The notes beneath the pieces were generated by a model. That model was not told the DNA's origin and ran no database searches. It saw nothing but the letters and a program-made list of their open reading frames with translations. DNA of 64,000 bases from a virus, in IMG/VR virus record IMGVR_UViG_3300042460_000724, positions 1 to 64,000 of that record; one strand, 5' to 3'. The position numbers and the translations under genes were made by a program. The first letter of the stretch is position 1; every line of letters starts with the position of its first letter. Positions 21,585 through 28,606 of this stretch are shown here, piece after piece.

Positions 21585-22163
21585 TTACCTACCTAAAAGT
21601 TTTTTTGATCTTGCATAGTTATTACCTTTTGCCGATAAGCCTGCTTTAAGTAATCCTTGCCTAATATTATTAGTTTCAGTTAAACACTGTAATAAAAACT
21701 CATCAGTAACTATATTCACACCATTTTTTGAAGGTTTATTTCTACCTCGCCAAGTATCAGTTATACTATGGCAGTTTGGACACAAACCTTCTAAATTTTC
21801 TCTAACATTGTTAGTAGAGTTGCCGTCTTTATGTTCAAGTTCAAGTGGAATTTTAAAGCCTTGCCATTCACTTATACCACACTTATTACAACAGTAATCT
21901 TGTTCTTCAAACACTCTGCGGCGTCTGTTCTCTATACCTAACTCAACAAACGGGGTAGCATTGTATTTTTCTAACCACCTCTGACGAGACTTAGCGGCTT
22001 GCGCCTCCTTATCATAATGGCTTCGAAAAGCTGGTTTTCCTTTAAGTGCTATGCTCTTTTTGAGTTTAGCTTCATCAGAAAATATTCTACTATTAGCACA
22101 CGACCTAGAACAATATGTTCCTGATTTTTCGTGTTGCTCTCCGCATTTTAGACACTGTTTCAT
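21585..22163 (-). CDS. HNH homing endonuclease
   Basis: 192 residues. An N-terminal zinc motif (CLKCGEQHEKSGTYCSRSC) is followed by a Lys-rich linker. The HNH core is CCNKCGISEW...LELEHKDGNSTNN...LEGLCPNCHS, and a helix-turn-helix-like tail follows. AAAGGT-type site upstream, behind a GATAAATA box. It is located between the possible tRNA remnant and tRNA-Lys. Confidence 0.88.
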   Translation of the reverse strand: MKQCLKCGEQHEKSGTYCSRSCANSRIFSDEAKLKKSIALKGKPAFRSHYDKEAQAAKSRQRWLEKYNATPFVELGIENRRRRVFEEQDYCCNKCGISEWQGFKIPLELEHKDGNSTNNVRENLEGLCPNCHSITDTWRGRNKPSKNGVNIVTDEFLLQCLTETNNIRQGLLKAGLSAKGNNYARSKKLLGR

Positions 22164-22223
22164 ATCGAACCTTTTTTAACTATAAAAGTATTTATCATAG
22201 TTCGATTATTTTGATTGTTTATA

Positions 22224-22297
22224 TGGTAGGCCTGCTCGGGAACGATCCGAGTTTTACTGGTTAAAAGCCAGTTACTTCACCTTAAAGTTTCAAGCCC
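22224..22297 (-). tRNA. tRNA-Lys(TTT)
   Basis: GGGCTTG/CAGGCCT acceptor with two G-T pairs, D-stem ACTT/AAGT, anticodon stem ACTGG/CCAGT, loop CTTTTAA, encoded CCA. Slightly short D-arm. Confidence 0.88.
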
Positions 22298-22307
22298 ATA
22301 TATATTC

Positions 22308-22384
22308 TGGTGCGACCGGAGAGATTCGAACTCCCGACTCCCAAGTTCGTAGCCTGGTACTCTATCCAACTGAGTTACGGTCGC
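22308..22384 (-). tRNA. tRNA-Arg(ACG)
   Basis: GCGACCG/CGGTCGC acceptor, anticodon stem CCAGG/CTTGG, loop CTACGAA, encoded CCA. First tRNA of the array; directly abuts a 20-bp hairpin. Confidence 0.9.
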
Positions 22385-22605
22385 ATTCTAAAATATACTA
22401 TGGCTTAACCCGTCAGAAGGGTCAGGGTACTGTTTATCCATAGTATATTTTAGAATGCCGTGTATCTCTACACGACATGATAGGGTTGATACCCTATCCA
22501 GTAGTCTTACTCTTTGTGTTATCGCCACAAATTTTATGTGTACTGTCCGCCCATTTTATACATTTTGCGTTGTATTACGGTTCTCGTTACCTATTCACGC
22601 TGTTA
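22384..22605 (-). ncRNA. Putative structured phage RNA (hairpin array)
   Basis: Four consecutive hairpins: a 20-bp perfect inverted repeat (22384-22403 with 22438-22457), CGTGTA/TACACG (22459-22474), an 8-bp GATAGGGT/ACCCTATC stem (22479-22498), and TTGTG/CACAA (22514-22530). No credible gene lies within. It precedes tRNA-Arg(ACG) in the transcript and ends at its first base. A stable RNA or processing leader is plausible. Confidence 0.5.
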
Positions 22606-22773
22606 TCAATCAGTGTAAGTTAGTCGGTTGACTTTCTTAACAGCCTCTTGATAGACTCTAGCACGGTCGATCTTATTTTGTATCAACTGTGCCACTTGCT
22701 CATTTGTCAAAACATATTTGCTAAACCAATCATGCTTTGTTTCAGAAGTTTTGTATTGTATCTCTTTATCCAT
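22606..22773 (-). CDS. Small phage protein, start uncertain
   Basis: A 55-residue frame (MDKEIQYKTSETKHDWFSKY...) with convincing coding character and AGAGGAA upstream. Its ATG lies inside the spacer of a sigma70-like promoter (22755-22783), so a transcript from that promoter would miss the start. Either the promoter is weak or another start is used. Function unknown. Confidence 0.5.
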   Translation of the reverse strand: MDKEIQYKTSETKHDWFSKYVLTNEQVAQLIQNKIDRARVYQEAVKKVNRLTYTD

Positions 22774-22783
22774 TTATTGTCAA
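22755..22783 (-). promoter_or_regulatory. Sigma70-like promoter (TTGACA-17-TACAAT)
   Basis: Good hexamers and spacing, placed just past a terminator and upstream of the hairpin array and tRNA-Arg(ACG). It conflicts with the start of the small gene at 22773. Confidence 0.6.
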
Positions 22784-22800
22784 ATTCCTCTCTGTACAAA

Positions 22801-22834
22801 CAAAAAACCCTGAGAGTCTTGCGATTCCCAGGGT
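22801..22834 (-). terminator. Rho-independent terminator
   Basis: ACCCTG/CAGGGT stem extended by partly paired bases, then TTTTTTG on the - strand. It closes the small unit behind the 23078-23106 promoter. Confidence 0.75.
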
Positions 22835-22863
22835 CTTGATAAATTAGTTATGATGTTAACTTC

Positions 22864-22998
22864 TTACCTAGTCCCCGGGCCTCGTTCTTGGTTATCATTT
22901 GAGCCGCGAATACTTGTTGGATATGCTGGTGTAAAGGATACACTGGCTAATGACTGCCATTGTCCCATATGCTTCAGCGTTTTACAAGTTTTATTCAT
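22864..22998 (-). CDS. Putative small phage protein
   Basis: A 44-residue frame (MNKTCKTLKHMGQWQSLASV...) between a promoter and a terminator, which supports expression. A competing frame in the same stretch ends QMITKNEARGLGKKLTS, so the true frame is unsure. A frameshift between the two is possible. Confidence 0.4.
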   Translation of the reverse strand: MNKTCKTLKHMGQWQSLASVSFTPAYPTSIRGSNDNQERGPGTR

Positions 22999-23077
22999 CA
23001 TAGTCTTTTATTTAGTCCTAGTTGTAAATTAGTACAAATAACAGATGTTTTTTGTACCTTTTCTCAATTCAGACTGA

Positions 23078-23106
23078 AGTATAACACGGTTATTGATTAA
23101 TGTCAA
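23078..23106 (-). promoter_or_regulatory. Sigma70-like promoter (TTGACA-17-TATACT)
   Basis: Exact -35, 17-bp spacer, near-consensus -10, upstream of the 44-residue frame on the - strand. Confidence 0.8.
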
Positions 23107-23148
23107 CTTTTGATGTGCCCAAATCATTTATGAATGTAGTGTTAGAGA

Positions 23149-23156
23149 TATAAATA
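23149..23156 (+). promoter_or_regulatory. Late-type promoter box TATAAATA
   Basis: Exact T4-type late box, 4 nt before the ATG at 23161. Confidence 0.62.
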
Positions 23157-23160
23157 CAGA

Positions 23161-23463
23161 ATGATCGTAAATTCTACTACTCTCCGAGTAATTACAGCCA
23201 AGACAGATTCCTCTATAGAATTCTACAAAGATGTATCTGTTATGAATTATGTATTAAACGAATACATATTACCCAGCAAACTAGTTGCAGTCACTCGTAA
23301 AGAAGATGATGGCCTTACTGTTATAACCACATTAAATTTTGCATCAATTGAGTATATGCGTGAGTTCCTTTCCGATCCGATAATTAAAGAGTTTGGTAAA
23401 GTAAAACAAGCATATAATCAACAACATAACATAACAACCAAAACTGAGGCAATTAATGACTAG
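23161..23463 (+). CDS. Small alpha/beta protein, paralogue 1 of 3
   Basis: 100 residues. The pattern EFYKD...YVLNEYI...DDGLTVITTLNFASIEYMREFL recurs in the proteins at 26166-26483 and 27101-27412. The layout (strand, helix, strand, DGL turn, strand, helix) suggests a ferredoxin-like or ABM-type dimeric barrel. It overlaps the 2OG-oxygenase-like gene by 8 nt. The predicted transcript starts at or next to the ATG. Function unknown. Confidence 0.6.
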   Translation: MIVNSTTLRVITAKTDSSIEFYKDVSVMNYVLNEYILPSKLVAVTRKEDDGLTVITTLNFASIEYMREFLSDPIIKEFGKVKQAYNQQHNITTKTEAIND

Positions 23464-23989
23464 AATAGTAAACGATTTTATATTAGAATTACCAGAAATA
23501 ATAGTAGATGTAGATGCTATATCAGATGATTGGATTAATGCTCATAAACCGAACAAAAGATTTGCTGTTTTAGATAAAATTCCTAGCGATCCTGTACTAA
23601 ATAAATTTGTAAAGTCATTTGATGAATCATTATTTGATGACCGAATTAAATTTATGATCCTTCGCTTTGACTCATATGATGAGTATGGTGCGCACGTAGA
23701 TGCTAGTAGGTATACCGGTATTAATTTGTTGATACGTGGAAATTCTCAATATAGCCCCATCAAATATTATTTAGATGATGATTTAACGAATCCAGTATTT
23801 GAATATCAATACAAAAATTACCCTATACTAATGACAAGTCAACGATATCATAGTATTAAAAATGATCATGAATCTGAAAGAATATTGTTTACCATACATT
23901 TTAAAACAGATTATACATTCCAAGGAATAAGAGATGAATGGTCTTTAGGTAATAAAGACTTGTTTTTTTCTAAAACAGGTTCTAAATAA
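23456..23989 (+). CDS. 2OG-Fe(II) oxygenase-like protein (prolyl-hydroxylase type)
   Basis: 177 residues. YGAHVDASRYTGINLLIRG supplies H-x-D; TSQRYHSIKNDHESERILFT supplies the distal His and the Arg that binds 2-oxoglutarate. It is paralogous to 30737-31249, which shares H-x-D, INxLx and FHSVxN...R. Its last 79 nt are antisense to the end of the radical SAM gene. Substrate unknown. Confidence 0.65.
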   Translation: MTRIVNDFILELPEIIVDVDAISDDWINAHKPNKRFAVLDKIPSDPVLNKFVKSFDESLFDDRIKFMILRFDSYDEYGAHVDASRYTGINLLIRGNSQYSPIKYYLDDDLTNPVFEYQYKNYPILMTSQRYHSIKNDHESERILFTIHFKTDYTFQGIRDEWSLGNKDLFFSKTGSK

Positions 23990-25656
23990 ATTTCATTTGT
24001 AATTTGTTGCATTTGTTGTCTAAACAAATTATAAATACCACTATTCATAATATGAATTGAGTGTACTGCAATAATATTATGCTGTAAAAAATGATCATAC
24101 ATATCATCAACCAATGAATGATATTTATAAAAATTGTCCAAGAATATATCAACTTTTCTATTCATTACTCCAAAAAAGTAATATTTGTATATATAATTTT
24201 TAACTATACCAGTATACCATTCTTTATTAGACATGCTATATGTAGATGTTATTAAGTTAGCTTCTGTAAAATAAGTTTGCAATATGTCCGGAGTTAACTC
24301 AGTAACCGTACTAGGTATTTGTAAATGTGCTACATAAACTTTTTCCACATTTATTTGATATTTTTTAATATATTCTGGGTCAGATGCCGGACTATTTGGT
24401 AACATCTCATAATAGAAATAATGTGTTTGAAATCCTAATTCAGTGGTCTCTATTAAGTTATAATCATAATGTGACAACGTTTGTCCTGGCAATCCCCAAA
24501 TATAATTAATTTTAGATTTAAAATGTCCTGCTACTTCCGGGAACTCATCAATAAATTCTTTAATCATTATCTTATGTTCTGACCATGGGATTTCGGGTCT
24601 ATCTAATTTAGCAATAACTTCTGGATCTAAATCTTGTACATCAAATTTTAACTTATTCTCTAATCCGGCTCTGATCATTTTTTTATACAATTCATGTGAT
24701 GCATCCTTCTTCACTTTAGACAACTGTAAAATAAAACTCTTAGGGCAAGTTGGATGAGTAGTTTTTAGTTTACACCAATAATCTACAATTTCACTATCTT
24801 GAGGACTTAACCCAACATTAGGATTAGACCATTGTACCATATGAAATTTTAAATCAGCAAACAACTCTAATTCTTGTTGATATGCAGGCCTTTCATTTTC
24901 AGGTAAAATGTCTTTTTTAATTCCCCAAAATCTAACTTTATTATGTAAACCCGAACTCCAATCACAAAATGAACACGCATACGGACAACCTTTTGTTGTT
25001 TCCCATACTCCTATTATAGTAGGATATCGCTTGAACCTATTAAACGAATCAGTTCGGAATTTGTTTATTACTATTTTAATTTCATCCTTATATGTTAAGT
25101 ATGGACTTTTTTTCAATGTTTCTTTATCATTAAAAACTGCATGCGGGTATACAGTCCCGTCACTTGATACAACATTAGTTAACTCTATTTGTTTTCCTGC
25201 TAAATGATCTAACAAATCAGTAAATGCTTTTTCTCCGTCCCCGTATACTACGTAATCATACCATGAATTTTTATTAAAGAATTCAGTGTCTTTGTGTGCA
25301 TCTAATTCAGGCCCGCCTGCAATAATAGTGATATTTGGTAATCTTTTCTTTATTTCTTGGCAAACTATTTTAAAGTAAACTTTATTCCATACATAAACAC
25401 TAACACCAATTATATCCACTTTATCATTTTGTAATCGTATACATAGATCATCCAAAAAGGCTGCATTAATGCCCTCACCTGGTTCAGGACCAATTAATAA
25501 ATCTTCAGGCGGTAACCAATTATATAAGTCTTTGCTTTTACTATTTGTATCAAAATACAATCTTAAAAAATAGTTAACAAAAGAGAAAAATTTTGAGTCT
25601 TGAATATTGGGGAAATAAATTCGGTATTCACTTGTTAGTATCTTTATATTACGCAT
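23911..25656 (-). CDS. B12-binding-type radical SAM protein
   Basis: 581 residues. The N-terminal 180 residues have a Rossmann-like cobalamin-binding layout (DIIGVSVYVWNKVYF...ITIIAGGPELDAH...YVVYGDGEKAF), although the classic D-x-H-x2-G is not kept. TKGCPYACSFCDWSSG (about residue 228) gives the C-x3-C-x2-C cluster site. A TIM-barrel region and a 150-residue C-terminal extension follow. The class is related to B12-dependent methyltransferases and cyclases. The ATG follows a GATAAATA box by 5 nt. The substrate is unknown. Confidence 0.82.
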   Translation of the reverse strand: MRNIKILTSEYRIYFPNIQDSKFFSFVNYFLRLYFDTNSKSKDLYNWLPPEDLLIGPEPGEGINAAFLDDLCIRLQNDKVDIIGVSVYVWNKVYFKIVCQEIKKRLPNITIIAGGPELDAHKDTEFFNKNSWYDYVVYGDGEKAFTDLLDHLAGKQIELTNVVSSDGTVYPHAVFNDKETLKKSPYLTYKDEIKIVINKFRTDSFNRFKRYPTIIGVWETTKGCPYACSFCDWSSGLHNKVRFWGIKKDILPENERPAYQQELELFADLKFHMVQWSNPNVGLSPQDSEIVDYWCKLKTTHPTCPKSFILQLSKVKKDASHELYKKMIRAGLENKLKFDVQDLDPEVIAKLDRPEIPWSEHKIMIKEFIDEFPEVAGHFKSKINYIWGLPGQTLSHYDYNLIETTELGFQTHYFYYEMLPNSPASDPEYIKKYQINVEKVYVAHLQIPSTVTELTPDILQTYFTEANLITSTYSMSNKEWYTGIVKNYIYKYYFFGVMNRKVDIFLDNFYKYHSLVDDMYDHFLQHNIIAVHSIHIMNSGIYNLFRQQMQQITNEIYLEPVLEKNKSLLPKDHSSLIPWNV

Positions 25657-25661
25657 AAATA
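25654..25661 (+). promoter_or_regulatory. Late-type promoter box CATAAATA
   Basis: The + strand box of a divergent pair, 22 bp before the cupin start at 25684. Confidence 0.5.
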
Positions 25662-25669
25662 TATTTATC
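25662..25669 (-). promoter_or_regulatory. Late-type promoter box GATAAATA
   Basis: The - strand box of the divergent pair, 5 nt before the radical SAM ATG. Confidence 0.6.
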
Positions 25670-25683
25670 TAGAAAAGATTTGT

Positions 25684-26169
25684 ATGAAAACATCACAAGA
25701 CATTGTAAAAGCGTTTATTCAGAGCGGGTATAAACACATGGAAAACATACCGAATAATCAGGTGTTTTATACCGATAATTCTTGTAGTACATTAGCCTGG
25801 GTAGAAGATAATATAGTTATTGAATATTACTTATTATTTCCTAATTTAGAAACACCATTACATCATCACCCATTTGATAATCAAATGATATACATAACAG
25901 GTGACTTAACTGCTTATAGACAAGAAGGAGGTAAGCCTGAAACTAGATTTACTGTAAAATTTAAAGATGAGATGAAAAATCATTTAAGCAAAATAATGCC
26001 AATTGGCGGTGAACATGGATTTACAGTAGGTGAGCGAGGGGCTGTTATTTATAATATACAGATTTGGCCAGATTTAGTAAAAAACGCATTAAGTGCGGCT
26101 ATTGAGTATTCCGGTACTTCAATGGGCCCTAAACACAAAAAACTCATTGAGAGTTTTAAATCTACTTAA
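25684..26169 (+). CDS. Cupin-like protein
   Basis: 161 residues. PLHHHPFDNQMIYITGDLTA is a cupin motif 1 with three His; MPIGGEHGFTVGE fits motif 2 with its His. The C-terminus (GTSMGPKHKKLIESF) resembles that of the cupin at 26512-27099 (GELQGPIQAKLIKEH), so the two are paralogues. It ends convergently with a small paralogue gene, 4 nt overlapping. It may be a metal-dependent enzyme or small-molecule binder. Confidence 0.7.
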   Translation: MKTSQDIVKAFIQSGYKHMENIPNNQVFYTDNSCSTLAWVEDNIVIEYYLLFPNLETPLHHHPFDNQMIYITGDLTAYRQEGGKPETRFTVKFKDEMKNHLSKIMPIGGEHGFTVGERGAVIYNIQIWPDLVKNALSAAIEYSGTSMGPKHKKLIESFKST

Positions 26170-26483
26170 ACTGTTTCTTCATTGACAACTACACCGGTAA
26201 TTCCATGTGCTGCCCAATAAATATCTCTTACAGAAAATAACCCACTATTTAAAGTAGCATCATTTTTGTAATCTAGGTAACTTTGTTGATCCGCCCATAT
26301 TTGAACTGTTTCTAATTCTAATTGATTTTCTGACAGGTTTACATTTATATGTATGCATTTTCCTGTTTCTTTATATTCTTGTACCCAGTACAAACGTATA
26401 TCATCCGAAACGATCGGATCCGCTATAGTATAAAATGAATCTGCTAAGGTTTGTCTAGTAATTTTTCCAGTCACAATGTACAT
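26166..26483 (-). CDS. Small alpha/beta protein, paralogue 2 of 3
   Basis: 105 residues. SFYTIADPIVSDDIRLYWVQ, then YKETGKCI...LELETVQIWADQQSYLDY, aligns with the proteins at 23161-23463 and 27101-27412. AGGAGATAT precedes the ATG, and a GATAAATA box lies 22 nt further up. Function unknown. Confidence 0.6.
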   Translation of the reverse strand: MYIVTGKITRQTLADSFYTIADPIVSDDIRLYWVQEYKETGKCIHINVNLSENQLELETVQIWADQQSYLDYKNDATLNSGLFSVRDIYWAAHGITGVVVNEETV

Positions 26484-26505
26484 GTGTATATCTCCTAATT
26501 CTATA

Positions 26506-26513
26506 TATTTATC
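26506..26513 (-). promoter_or_regulatory. Late-type promoter box GATAAATA
   Basis: Upstream of the gene starting at 26483, leaving a normal leader with AGGAG. Confidence 0.55.
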
Positions 26514-27099
26514 AATTTTTATTAATTGCTATGCTAACATCAGCATATCCATCTTTAACTAACGCAGTTTCTTGGTGTTCTTTTATTAATTTTGCTTGAA
26601 TAGGTCCCTGCAATTCACCTTTCCAATGTACAGCCGCACTAGTCATTTCTTCAGAATTTTCCCATTTTTGAAACGCTAAAGTACAAAAACCAGTACTTAA
26701 TACTGTAACAGTGTCTCCACCATGATACTCTCCGGGCATTAGCTTTTTGCGAGCGGTACCCCAAATTTTAGAAACATCGTTAGATTGTCTAGGACTAAGC
26801 CCACCGCCACCTAATTCCATTGTAATAACTTCCATTCTAGGATGTGCATGCCTACGAATGTACATTTTAGGGTATTCTAAATAAAATTCTACTTGGTAAT
26901 TACCTTTTCGGAATACACATATAGCAACTGCATCATCACTCCGTATTACTTCTGCATTGAATGGTATCATCATTGGCATTTTAGATTTCATATACCATTC
27001 TACAAAATCTTCTAATGTATTCCAATCATCTGGTATCGTTATTCCATTAAAAAATTCGGTTGCATCGTATTGTTTCCATATCTCTAACTGTGTTGGCAT
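26512..27099 (-). CDS. Cupin-like protein
   Basis: 195 residues. YIRRHAHPRMEVITMELGGG is a cupin motif 1 (H-x-H...E) and LMPGEYHGGDTV fits motif 2. The C-terminal AAVHWKGELQGP block is shared with the cupin at 25684-26169. It is 1 nt downstream of the small paralogue gene at 27101-27412, so a small protein and a cupin are paired here. Role unknown. Confidence 0.68.
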   Translation of the reverse strand: MPTQLEIWKQYDATEFFNGITIPDDWNTLEDFVEWYMKSKMPMMIPFNAEVIRSDDAVAICVFRKGNYQVEFYLEYPKMYIRRHAHPRMEVITMELGGGGLSPRQSNDVSKIWGTARKKLMPGEYHGGDTVTVLSTGFCTLAFQKWENSEEMTSAAVHWKGELQGPIQAKLIKEHQETALVKDGYADVSIAINKN

Positions 27100-27100
27100 T

Positions 27101-27412
27101 TTATTCCTCTATTATTGAAAATTCTGTTTCTATATCATTGCTTTTATTATAAGCATTACTCGGCTCAATTACATTATTGTAACAAACATCATCTGTCACA
27201 AACTCTAAGAAAATAAGATGCGATTGCCAAACTGTTGTACCAATCATAGTTAATCCATCATCAGTCATATGTTTTTCTGACTTAATGAATTTACCAGTCT
27301 TTATGTACTTTTCATGAAAATACATATTGTATTTTTCTACCGTAGGATACTTTTCTGTATAAAACAATGTTTCTTTATTTGGTCTTGTTTGTTTTTTAAT
27401 TACAGTGAACAT
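27101..27412 (-). CDS. Small alpha/beta protein, paralogue 3 of 3
   Basis: 103 residues. LFYTEKYPTVEKYNMYFHEK, YIKTGKFIKSEKHMTDDGLT and TTVWQSHLIFLEFVTDD match the other two paralogues. The ATG is 6 nt after an ACTAAATA box that overlaps the upstream stop codon. Function unknown. Confidence 0.6.
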   Translation of the reverse strand: MFTVIKKQTRPNKETLFYTEKYPTVEKYNMYFHEKYIKTGKFIKSEKHMTDDGLTMIGTTVWQSHLIFLEFVTDDVCYNNVIEPSNAYNKSNDIETEFSIIEE

Positions 27413-27418
27413 GATATC

Positions 27419-27426
27419 TATTTAGT
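27419..27426 (-). promoter_or_regulatory. Late-type promoter box ACTAAATA
   Basis: Overlaps the stop codon of the PP-loop gene and lies 6 nt before the ATG at 27412. Confidence 0.45.
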
Positions 27427-28606
27427 CATTACACAAGTAATGCCATTTAGTTTTACAAACCGATAAGGTATCTTGGTTTCGCATAAAACGCATATCAATT
27501 TGATTCAAGTAGCTTTTCCAATGATATTGCCATGCTTGCTGTATTCGTTCGAAATCAGGAACTTCTGTCAAAATATTATCCCACGCCCTTGTACCCAATT
27601 TAAAGCCATCTAATATTGCAAAAGGTTTATCTGCTTGAAAGCGATTGAAGTCCCAATATGGATAACAAACTAGTTTTGCAATTTCGGTTACTTGTGTATA
27701 TTCAAGGTAATGATGTTTATAACTCATATTAACAAATGACGGGTCTACTTTTATACGATCAGAAGTTGCCTGTACTAAGTATGCTTTGGTATTATTTATT
27801 TTAAAATAACGTTTCATCATATGAGCCTGTGCCACTGCAATATCAGGAAAATTAGGAGACCAATAAAAATACTCAGTACCGTGTGGATTATCGGGATTTG
27901 GTTGAGCCATACAAGCAGTATCAACAAAGTAAAAGAACCATTTACCTTCTTTATGAACCACACACGGCTTATCAACCCCAAATATACTAGCCACTTTTTT
28001 GCCCTGAAGTGCTAGTGTACCTTCTGTTACACTAAATGTGTTTTGTTTTTGCGCTCTGGCAATACTAGGTAAGTTACTAACATCATTGGCAAATATATCA
28101 TCTTTGTAAAATTGCTCTTTTACTGTATTAGTCCAATCTGCTATCTCAATTTTAATTTTAGGATGATTTTTACCTAGCCACTCTAAGTCTTTCTTTAAGA
28201 CTAAATCCCATTCACTGTGGAAATTTGCGTTGGTTCTGTCTAAACTATTAGGAGTATATATACCTTTATCCATTAGTTGTTCTGGCCATTGAACAAAAAT
28301 ATGATCTAATTTTATTCCATACTCTAAAAAAGTCATTAGTATATTATGACTATCGCTACCACCACTATAGTTTAGGATTAGATAGTCATTACTATCTCTT
28401 AATTGCTGGGCTCTTGCTCTATATAATTCTTTAAGCAATATGTGATTGCTATTGAATTTAATACTGGCTGCAGAAAATACATCATCATAGAAGTTCCAAC
28501 TTAATTCCGATTTTGTTTTGCTGGCCTCAAGTATTGCTTGCAATTTGTTGCCAGTAGAGACACCATTGACAATGTAATGACCATTGGTTTTATTACTTAA
28601 TATCAT
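27422..28606 (-). CDS. PP-loop ATPase (asparagine-synthase-like) protein
   Basis: 394 residues. YLILNYSGGSDSHNILMTFL (about residue 87) is the SGGxDS ATP-pyrophosphatase loop. There is no glutaminase domain. A following FVQWPEQ and a long aromatic C-terminal half distinguish it from the other PP-loop proteins here. The start at 28606 (ATG) was preferred over an in-frame TTG 12 nt upstream. It overlaps the next PP-loop gene by 14 nt. It may adenylate an acid for amide or thio-transfer chemistry; substrate unknown. Confidence 0.75.
   Translation of the reverse strand: MILSNKTNGHYIVNGVSTGNKLQAILEASKTKSELSWNFYDDVFSAASIKFNSNHILLKELYRARAQQLRDSNDYLILNYSGGSDSHNILMTFLEYGIKLDHIFVQWPEQLMDKGIYTPNSLDRTNANFHSEWDLVLKKDLEWLGKNHPKIKIEIADWTNTVKEQFYKDDIFANDVSNLPSIARAQKQNTFSVTEGTLALQGKKVASIFGVDKPCVVHKEGKWFFYFVDTACMAQPNPDNPHGTEYFYWSPNFPDIAVAQAHMMKRYFKINNTKAYLVQATSDRIKVDPSFVNMSYKHHYLEYTQVTEIAKLVCYPYWDFNRFQADKPFAILDGFKLGTRAWDNILTEVPDFERIQQAWQYHWKSYLNQIDMRFMRNQDTLSVCKTKWHYLCND

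Noticed and set aside
12410-22600. Prophage attachment site in the tRNA array
   Set aside because: No integrase gene, no duplicated tRNA end in direct repeat, and gene content fits a lytic T4-type phage.
18279-22605. Group I introns in the tRNA array
   Set aside because: Every tRNA is contiguous, and I could not build the conserved P/Q/R/S intron core in the gene-free gaps.
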